Assembly (NCBI GenBank): GCA_950022295.1
Contig: OX465599.1
Span: 1,054,001 to 1,118,000, forward strand
From: Bromus sterilis
Lineage: Eukaryota > Streptophyta > Magnoliopsida > Poales > Poaceae
Direction: 5' to 3'
DNA: 64,000 nucleotides
The notes under the pieces were generated by a model. The model made no database searches and was not told the DNA's origin. It saw only the letters and a list, made by a program, of their open reading frames with translations. The translations under genes were made by a program, and so were the position numbers. Positions 50,598 through 61,100 of the stretch are shown here, piece after piece; within the stretch, counting starts at the first letter, position 1, and each line of letters opens with the position of its first letter.

Positions 50598-52131
50598 GAC
50601 CGGCACGTAAATGCACCCTTGGGTTCGTCAATTGTGGAAATCACTCCAGGGACCCAAAACGGTGATTAATAGCCAATGATACAGGCCGGAATCGGCCAAA
50701 ACTGCGAGTGTTGATGACCGGCACGTAAATGCACCCTTGGGTTCGTCAATGGTGGAAATCACTCCAGGGACCCAAAACGGTGATTGATAGCCCATGAAAC
50801 AGGCCAGAATCGGCCAAAACTGCGAGTGTTGATGACCGGCACGTAAATGCACCCTTGGGTTCGTCAATGGTGGAAATCACTCCGAGGATCCAAAACGGTG
50901 ATTAATAGCCCATGAAACAGGCTAGAATCGGCCAAAACTGCGAGTGTTGATGACCGACACGTAATTGCACCCTGGGGTTCGTCAATTGTGGAAATCACTC
51001 CAGGGACCCAAAACGGTGATTAATAGCCCATCAAAACAGGCCAAAATCTGCCAAAACTGCGAGTGTTGATGACCGGCACGTAAATGCACCCTGGGTTCCT
51101 CAATGGTGGAAATCACTCCGGGGACCCAAAACGGTGATTAATAGCCCATGAAACAGGCCAGAATCGGCCAAAACTGCGAGTGTTGATGACCGGCACGTAA
51201 ATGCACCCTTGGGTTCGTCAATTGTGGAAATCACTCCAGGGACCCAAAACGGTGATTAATAGCCAATGATACAGGCCGGAATCGGCCAAAACTGCGAGTG
51301 TTGATGACCGGCACGTAAATGCACCCTAGGGTTCGTCAATGGTGGAAATCACTCCGGGGACCCAAAACGGTGATTAATAGCCCATGAAACAGGCCAGAAT
51401 CGGCCAAAACTGCGAGTGTTGATGACCGGCACGTAAATGCACCCTTGGGTTCGTCAATTGTGGAAATCACTCCAGGGACCCAAAACGGTGATTAATAGCC
51501 CATGAAACAGGCCAGAATCGGCCAAAACTGCGAGTGTTGATGACCGGCACGTAAATGCACCCTTGGGTTCGTCAATTGTGGAAATCACTCCAGGGACCCA
51601 AAACGGTGATTAATAGCCAATGATACAGGCCAGAATCGGCCAAAACTGCGAGTGTTGATGACCGGCACGTAAATGCACCCTAGGGTTCGTCAATGGTGGA
51701 AATCACTCCGGGGACCCAAAACGGTGATTAATAGCCCATGAAACAGGCCAGAATCGGCCAAAACTGCGAGTGTTGATGACCGGCACGTAAATGCACCCTT
51801 GGATTCGTCATTTGTGGAAATCACTCCAGGGACCCAAAACGGTGATTAATAGCCCATGAAACAGACCAGAATCGGCCAAAACTGCGAGTGTTGATGACCG
51901 GCACGTAAATGCACCCTTGGGTTCGTCAATTGTGGAAATCACTCCAGGGACCCAAAACGGTGATTAATAGCCAATGATACAAGCCGGAATCGGCCAAAAC
52001 TGCGAGTGTTGATGACCGGCACGTAAATGCACCCTGGGGTTCGTCAATTGTGGAAATCACTCCAGGGACCCAAAACGGTGATTAATAGCCCATGAAACAG
52101 GCCAGAATCGGCCAAAACTGCGAGTGTTGAT
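50598..52131 (+). repeat. 13-mer HOR unit, second identical-looking copy, 1534 bp
   Basis: Same order, length and diagnostic variants as the preceding unit. I saw no differing base in the sites I checked. Confidence 0.9.
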
Positions 52132-54490
52132 GACCGGCACGTAAATGCACCCTTGGGTTCGTCAATTGTGGAAATCACTCCAGGGACCCAAAACGGTGAT
52201 TAATAGCCAATGATACAGGCCGGAATCGGCCAAAACTGCGAGTGTTGATGACCGGCACGTAAATGCACCCTTGGGTTCGTCAATGGTGGAAATCACTCCA
52301 GGGACCCAAAACGGTGATTGATAGCCCATGAAACAGGCCAGAATCGGCCAAAACTGCGAGTGTTGATGACCGGCACGTAAATGCACCCTTGGGTTCGTCA
52401 ATGGTGGAAATCACTCCGAGGATCCAAAACGGTGATTAATAGCCCATGAAACAGGCTAGAATCGGCCAAAACTGCGAGTGTTGATGACCGACACGTAATT
52501 GCACCCTGGGGTTCGTCAATTGTGGAAATCACTCCAGGGACCCAAAACGGTGATTAATAGCCCATCAAAACAGGCCAAAATCTGCCAAAACTGCGAGTGT
52601 TGATGACCGGCACGTAAATGCACCCTGGGTTCCTCAATGGTGGAAATCACTCCGGGGACCCAAAACGGTGATTAATAGCCCATGAAACAGGCCAGAATCG
52701 GCCAAAACTGCGAGTGTTGATGACCGGCACGTAAATGCACCCTTGGGTTCGTCAATTGTGGAAATCACTCCAGGGACCCAAAACGGTGATTAATAGCCAA
52801 TGATACAGGCCGGAATCGGCCAAAACTGCGAGTGTTGATGACCGGCACGTAAATGCACCCTTGGGTTCGTCAATTGTGGAAATCACTCCAGGGACCCAAA
52901 ACGGTGATTAATAGCCCATGAAACAGGCCAGAATCGGCCAAAACTGCGAGTGTTGATGACCGGTACGTAAATGCACCCTTGGGTTCGTCAATTGTGGAAA
53001 TCACTCCAGGGACCCAAAACGGTGATTAATAGCCAATGATACAGGCCAGAATCGTCCAAAACTGCGAGTGTTGATGACCGGCACGTAAATGCACCCTAGG
53101 GTTCGTCAATGGTGGAAATCACTCCGGGGACCCAAAACGGTGATTAATAGCCCATGAAACAGGCCAGAATCGGCCAAAACTGCGAGTGTTGATGACCGGC
53201 ACGTAAATGCACCCTTGGGTTCGTCAATTGTGGAAATCACTCGAGGGACCCAAAACGGTGATTAATAGCCCATGAAACAGGCTTGAATCGGCCAAAACTG
53301 CGAGTGTTGATGACCGGCACGTAAATGCACCCTTGGGTTCGTCAATTGTGGAAATCACTCCAGGGACCCAAAACGGTGATTAATAGCCAATGATACAGGC
53401 CGGAATCGGCCAAAACTGCGAGTGTTGATGACCGGCACGTAAATGCACCCTGGGGTTCGTCAATTGTGGAAATCACTCCAGGGACCCAAAACGGTGATTA
53501 ATAGCCCATGAAACAGGCCAGAATCGGCCAAAACTGCGAGTGTTGATGACCGGCACGTAAATGCACCCTGGGTTCCTCAATGGTGGAAATCACTCCGGGG
53601 ACCCAAAACGGTGATTAATAGCCCATGAAACAGGCTAGAATCGGCCAAAACTGCGAGTGTTGATGACCGGCACGTAAATGCACCCTAGGGTTCGTCAATG
53701 GTGGAAATCACTCCGGGGACCCAAAACGGTGATTAATAGCCCATGAAACAGGCCAGAATCGGCCAAAACTGCGAGTGTTGATGACCGGCACGTAAATGCA
53801 CCCTTGGGTTCGTCAATTGTGGAAATCACTCCAGGGACCCAAAACGGTGATTAATAGCCCATGAAACAGGCCAGAATCGGCCAAAACTGCGAGTGTTGAT
53901 GACCGGCACGTAAATGCACCCTTGGGTTCGTCAATTGTGGAAATCACTCCAGGGACCCAAAACGGTGATTAATAGCCAATGATACAGGCCAGAATCGGCC
54001 AAAACTGCGAGTGTTGATGACCGGCACGTAAATGCACCCTAGGGTTCGTCAATGGTGGAAATCACTCCGGGGACCCAAAACGGTGATTAATAGCCCATGA
54101 AACAGGCCAGAATCGGCCAAAACTGCGAGTGTTGATGACCGGCACGTAAATGCACCCTTGGATTCGTCATTTGTGGAAATCACTCCAGGGACCCAAAACG
54201 GTGATTAATAGCCCATGAAACAGACCAGAATCGGCCAAAACTGCGAGTGTTGATGACCGGCACGTAAATGCACCCTTGGGTTCGTCAATTGTGGAAATCA
54301 CTCCAGGGACCCAAAACGGTGATTAATAGCCAATGATACAAGCCGGAATCGGCCAAAACTGCGAGTGTTGATGACCGGCACGTAAATGCACCCTGGGGTT
54401 CGTCAATTGTGGAAATCACTCCAGGGACCCAAAACGGTGATTAATAGCCCATGAAACAGGCCAGAATCGGCCAAAACTGCGAGTGTTGAT
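52132..54490 (+). repeat. 20-mer HOR unit (13-mer plus seven monomers), 2359 bp
   Basis: Order: a e* f g h a [c b* i c' a d h] i c b i p a d, where b* has GAATCGTCC and c' has CTCGAG and GCTTGAA. Removing the bracketed seven gives the 13-mer. The b* monomer at 52958 is itself a chimera. Length is 20 x 118 minus one. Confidence 0.88.
52958..53075 (+). repeat. Chimeric a/b* monomer
   Basis: The left end carries GGTACG, otherwise seen on the a monomer before l. The right end carries CCAGAATCGTCC of the b* monomer. In the 31-mer at 54491 these two features are on separate monomers at 55317 and 55907, with l a i c between them. One exchange joins them and removes five monomers. Confidence 0.85.
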
Positions 54491-57400
54491 GACCGGCACG
54501 TAAATGCACCCTTGGGTTCGTCAATTGTGGAAATCACTCCAGGGACCCAAAACGGTGATTAATAGCCAATGATACAGGCCGGAATCGGCCAAAACTGCGA
54601 GTGTTGATGACCGGCACGTAAATGCACCCTTGGGTTCGTCAATGGTGGAAATCACTCCAGGGACCCAAAACGGTGATTGATAGCCCATGAAACAGGCCAG
54701 AATCGGCCAAAACTGCGAGTGTTGATGACCGGCACGTAAATGCACCCTTGGGTTCGTCAATGGTGGAAATCACTCCGAGGATCCAAAACGGTGATTAATA
54801 GCCCATGAAACAGGCTAGAATCGGCCAAAACTGCGAGTGTTGATGACCGACACGTAATTGCACCCTGGGGTTCGTCAATTGTGGAAATCACTCCAGGGAC
54901 CCAAAACGGTGATTAATAGCCCATCAAAACAGGCCAAAATCTGCCAAAACTGCGAGTGTTGATGACCGGCACGTAAATGCACCCTGGGTTCCTCAATGGT
55001 GGAAATCACTCCGGGGACCCAAAACGGTGATTAATAGCCCATGAAACAGGCCAGAATCGGCCAAAACTGCGAGTGTTGATGACCGGCACGTAAATGCACC
55101 CTTGGGTTCGTCAATTGTGGAAATCACTCCAGGGACCCAAAACGGTGATTAATAGCCAATGATACAGGCCGGAATCGGCCAAAACTGCGAGTGTTGATGA
55201 CCGGCACGTAAATGCACCCTTGGGTTCGTCAATTGTGGAAATCACTCCAGGGACCCAAAACGGTGATTAATAGCCCATGAAACAGGCCAGAATCGGCCAA
55301 AACTGCGAGTGTTGATGACCGGTACGTAAATGCACCCTTGGGTTCGTCAATTGTGGAAATCACTCCAGGGACCCAAAACGGTGATTAATAGCCAATGATA
55401 CAGGCCGGAATCGGCCAAAACTGCGAGTGTTGATGACCGGGACGTAAATGCACCCTGGGGTTCGTCAATTTTGGAAATCACTCCGGGGACCCAAAACGGT
55501 GATTAATAGCCCACGAAACAGGCCAGAATGGGCCAAAACTGCGAGTGTTGATGACCGGCACGTAAATGCACCCTTGGGTTCGTCAATTGTGGAAATCACT
55601 CCAGGGACCCAAAACGGTGATTAATAGCCAATGATACAGGCCGGAATCGGCCAAAACTGCGAGTGTTGATGACCGGCACGTAAATGCACCCTAGGGTTCG
55701 TCAATGGTGGAAATCACTCCGGGGACCCAAAACGGTGATTAATAGCCCATGAAACAGGCCAGAATCGGCCAAAACTGCGAGTGTTGATGACCGGCACGTA
55801 AATGCACCCTTGGGTTCGTCAATTGTGGAAATCACTCCAGGGACCCAAAACGGTGATTAATAGCCCATGAAACAGGCCAGAATCGGCCAAAACTGCGAGT
55901 GTTGATGACCGGCACGTAAATGCACCCTTGGGTTCGTCAATTGTGGAAATCACTCCAGGGACCCAAAACGGTGATTAATAGCCAATGATACAGGCCAGAA
56001 TCGTCCAAAACTGCGAGTGTTGATGACCGGCACGTAAATGCACCCTAGGGTTCGTCAATGGTGGAAATCACTCCGGGGACCCAAAACGGTGATTAATAGC
56101 CCATGAAACAGGCCAGAATCGGCCAAAACTGCGAGTGTTGATGACCGGCACGTAAATGCACCCTTGGGTTCGTCAATTGTGGAAATCACTCGAGGGACCC
56201 AAAACGGTGATTAATAGCCCATGAAACAGGCTTGAATCGGCCAAAACTGCGAGTGTTGATGACCGGCACGTAAATGCACCCTTGGGTTCGTCAATTGTGG
56301 AAATCACTCCAGGGACCCAAAACGGTGATTAATAGCCAATGATACAGGCCGGAATCGGCCAAAACTGCGAGTGTTGATGACCGGCACGTAAATGCACCCT
56401 GGGGTTCGTCAATTGTGGAAATCACTCCAGGGACCCAAAACGGTGATTAATAGCCCATGAAACAGGCCAGAATCGGCCAAAACTGCGAGTGTTGATGACC
56501 GGCACGTAAATGCACCCTGGGTTCCTCAATGGTGGAAATCACTCCGGGGACCCAAAACGGTGATTAATAGCCCATGAAACAGGCTAGAATCGGCCAAAAC
56601 TGCGAGTGTTGATGACCGGCACGTAAATGCACCCTAGGGTTCGTCAATGGTGGAAATCACTCCGGGGACCCAAAACGGTGATTAATAGCCCATGAAACAG
56701 GCCAGAATCGGCCAAAACTGCGAGTGTTGATGACCGGCACGTAAATGCACCCTTGGGTTCGTCAATTGTGGAAATCACTCCAGGGACCCAAAACGGTGAT
56801 TAATAGCCCATGAAACAGGCCAGAATCGGCCAAAACTGCGAGTGTTGATGACCGGCACGTAAATGCACCCTTGGGTTCGTCAATTGTGGAAATCACTACG
56901 AGGATCCAAAACGGTGATTAATAGCCCATGAAACAGGCTAGAATCGGCCAAAACTGCGAGTGTTGATGACCGGCACGTAAATGCACCCTAGGGTTCGTCA
57001 ATGGTGGAAATCACTCCGGGGACCCAAAACGGTGATTAATAGCCCATGAAACAGGCCAGAATCGGCCAAAACTGCGAGTGTTGATGACCGGCACGTAAAT
57101 GCACCCTTGGGTTCGTCAATTGTGGAAATCACTCCAGGGACCCAAAACGGTGATTAATAGCCCATGAAACAGGCCAAAATCTTCCAAAACTGCGAGTGTT
57201 GATGACCGGCACGTAAATGCACCCTAGGTTCCTCAATGGTGGAAATCACTCCGGGGACCCAAAACGGTGATTAATAGCCCATGAAACAGGCCAGAATCGG
57301 CCAAAACTGCGAGTGTTGATGACCGGCATGTAAATGCACCCTTGGGTTCGTCAATTGTGGAAATCACTACGAGGATCCAAAACGGTGATTAATAGCCCAT

Positions 57401-58146
57401 GAAACAGGCCAGAATCGGCCAAAACTGCGAGTGTTGATGACCGGCACGTAAATGCACCCTTGGGTTCGTCAATGGTGGAAATCACTCCAGGGACCCAAAA
57501 CGGTGATTAATAGCCCATGAAACAGGCCAGAATCGGCCAAAACTGCGAGTGTTGATGACCGGCACGTAAATGCACCCTTGGGTTCGTCAATGGTGGAAAT
57601 CACTACGAGGATCCAAAACGGTGATTAATAGCCCATGAAACAGGCCAGAATCGGCCAAAACTGCGAGTGTTGATGACCGGCACGTAAATGCACCCTAGGG
57701 TTCGTCAATGGTGGAAATCACTCCGGGGACCCAAAACGGTGATTAATAGCCCATGAAACAGGCCAGAATCGGCCAAAACTGCGAGTGTTGATGACCGGCA
57801 CGTAAATGCACCCTTGGATTCGTCATTTGTGGAAATCACTCCAGGGACCCAAAACGGTGATTAATAGCCCATGAAACAGACCAGAATCGGCCAAAACTGC
57901 GAGTGTTGATGACCGGCACGTAAATGCACCCTTGGGTTCGTCAATTGTGGAAATCACTCCAGGGACCCAAAACGGTGATTAATAGCCAATGATACAGGCC
58001 GGAATCGGCCAAAACTGCGAGTGTTGATGACCGGCACGTAAATGCACCCTGGGGTTCGTCAATTGTGGAAATCACTCCAGGGACCCAAAACGGTGATTAA
58101 TAGCCCATGAAACAGGCCAGAATCGGCCAAAACTGCGAGTGTTGAT
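54491..58146 (+). repeat. 31-mer HOR unit of the substitution-marked family, 3656 bp
   Basis: Order: a e* f g h a c a l a i c b* i c' a d h i c x i j k y e z i p a d, where x and y are ACGAGGATCC monomers with CAATTG, y also having GGCATG. Length is 31 x 118 minus two. The monomer before the final d has CAGGCCGG, unlike the CAAGCCGG of the four preceding units. It has the same monomer number as the unit at 29599 but a different order, so the two are not the same HOR. Confidence 0.87.
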
Positions 58147-61100
58147 GACCGGCACGTAAATGCACCCTTGGGTTCGTCAATTGTGGAAATCACTCCAGGG
58201 ACCCAAAACGGTGATTAATAGCCAATGATACAGGCCGGAATCGGCCAAAACTGCGAGTGTTGATGACCGGCACGTAAATGCACCCTTGGGTTCGTCAATG
58301 GTGGAAATCACTCCAGGGACCCAAAACGGTGATTGATAGCCCATGAAACAGGCCAGAATCGGCCAAAACTGCGAGTGTTGATGACCGGCACGTAAATGCA
58401 CCCTTGGGTTCGTCAATGGTGGAAATCACTCCGAGGATCCAAAACGGTGATTAATAGCCCATGAAACAGGCTAGAATCGGCCAAAACTGCGAGTGTTGAT
58501 GACCGACACGTAATTGCACCCTGGGGTTCGTCAATTGTGGAAATCACTCCAGGGACCCAAAACGGTGATTAATAGCCCATCAAAACAGGCCAAAATCTGC
58601 CAAAACTGCGAGTGTTGATGACCGGCACGTAAATGCACCCTGGGTTCCTCAATGGTGGAAATCACTCCGGGGACCCAAAACGGTGATTAATAGCCCATGA
58701 AACAGGCCAGAATCGGCCAAAACTGCGAGTGTTGATGACCGGCACGTAAATGCACCCTTGGGTTCGTCAATTGTGGAAATCACTCCAGGGACCCAAAACG
58801 GTGATTAATAGCCAATGATACAGGCCGGAATCGGCCAAAACTGCGAGTGTTGATGACCGGCACGTAAATGCACCCTTGGGTTCGTCAATTGTGGAAATCA
58901 CTCCAGGGACCCAAAACGGTGATTAATAGCCCATGAAACAGGCCAGAATCGGCCAAAACTGCGAGTGTTGATGACCGGTACGTAAATGCACCCTTGGGTT
59001 CGTCAATTGTGGAAATCACTCCAGGGACCCAAAACGGTGATTAATAGCCAATGATACAGGCCGGAATCGGCCAAAACTGCGAGTGTTGATGACCGGGACG
59101 TAAATGCACCCTGGGGTTCGTCAATTTTGGAAATCACTCCGGGGACCCAAAACGGTGATTAATAGCCCACGAAACAGGCCAGAATGGGCCAAAACTGCGA
59201 GTGTTGATGACCGGCACGTAAATGCACCCTTGGGTTCGTCAATTGTGGAAATCACTCCAGGGACCCAAAACGGTGATTAATAGCCAATGATACAGGCCGG
59301 AATCGGCCAAAACTGCGAGTGTTGATGACCGGCACGTAAATGCACCCTAGGGTTCGTCAATGGTGGAAATCACTCCGGGGACCCAAAACGGTGATTAATA
59401 GCCCATGAAACAGGCCAGAATCGGCCAAAACTGCGAGTGTTGATGACCGGCACGTAAATGCACCCTTGGGTTCGTCAATTGTGGAAATCACTCCAGGGAC
59501 CCAAAACGGTGATTAATAGCCCATGAAACAGGCCAGAATCGGCCAAAACTGCGAGTGTTGATGACCGGCACGTAAATGCACCCTTGGGTTCGTCAATTGT
59601 GGAAATCACTCCAGGGACCCAAAACGGTGATTAATAGCCAATGATACAGGCCAGAATCGTCCAAAACTGCGAGTGTTGATGACCGGCACGTAAATGCACC
59701 CTAGGGTTCGTCAATGGTGGAAATCACTCCGGGGACCCAAAACGGTGATTAATAGCCCATGAAACAGGCCAGAATCAGCCAAAACTGCGAGTGTTGATGA
59801 CCGGCACGTAAATGCACCCTTGGGTTCGTCAATTGTGGAAATCACTCGAGGGACCCAAAACGGTGATTAATAGCCCATGAAACAGGCTTGAATCGGCCAA
59901 AACTGCGAGTGTTGATGACCGGCACGTAAATGCACCCTTGGGTTCGTCAATTGTGGAAATCACTCCAGGGACCCAAAACGGTGATTAATAGCCAATGATA
60001 CAGGCCGGAATCGGCCAAAACTGCGAGTGTTGATGACCGGCACGTAAATGCACCCTGGGGTTCGTCAATTGTGGAAATCACTCCAGGGACCCAAAACGGT
60101 GATTAATAGCCCATGAAACAGGCCAGAATCGGCCAAAACTGCGAGTGTTGATGACCGGCACGTAAATGCACCCTGGGTTCCTCAATGGTGGAAATCACTC
60201 CGGGGACCCAAAACGGTGATTAATAGCCCATGAAACAGGCTAGAATCGGCCAAAACTGCGAGTGTTGATGACCGGCACGTAAATGCACCCTAGGGTTCGT
60301 CAATGGTGGAAATCACTCCGGGGACCCAAAACGGTGATTAATAGCCCATGAAACAGGCCAGAATCGGCCAAAACTGCGAGTGTTGATGACCGGCACGTAA
60401 ATGCACCCTTGGGTTCGTCAATTGTGGAAATCACTCCAGGGACCCAAAACGGTGATTAATAGCCCATGAAACAGGCCAGAATCGGCCAAAACTGCGAGTG
60501 TTGATGACCGGCACGTAAATGCACCCTTGGGTTCGTCAATTGTGGAAATCACTACGAGGATCCAAAACGGTGATTAATAGCCCATGAAACAGGCTAGAAT
60601 CGGCCAAAACTGCGAGTGTTGATGACCGGCACGTAAATGCACCCTAGGGTTCGTCAATGGTGGAAATCACTCCGGGGACCCAAAACGGTGATTAATAGCC
60701 CATGAAACAGGCCAGAATCGGCCAAAACTGCGAGTGTTGATGACCGGCACGTAAATGCACCCTTGGGTTCGTCAATTGTGGAAATCACTCCAGGGACCCA
60801 AAACGGTGATTAATAGCCCATGAAACAGGCCAAAATCTTCCAAAACTGCGAGTGTTGATGACCGGCACGTAAATGCACCCTAGGTTCCTCAATGGTGGAA
60901 ATCACTCCGGGGACCCAAAACGGTGATTAATAGCCCATGAAACAGGCCAGAATCGGCCAAAACTGCGAGTGTTGATGACCGGCATGTAAATGCACCCTTG
61001 GGTTCGTCAATTGTGGAAATCACTACGAGGATCCAAAACGGTGATTAATAGCCCATGAAACAGGCCAGAATCGGCCAAAACTGCGAGTGTTGATGACCGG

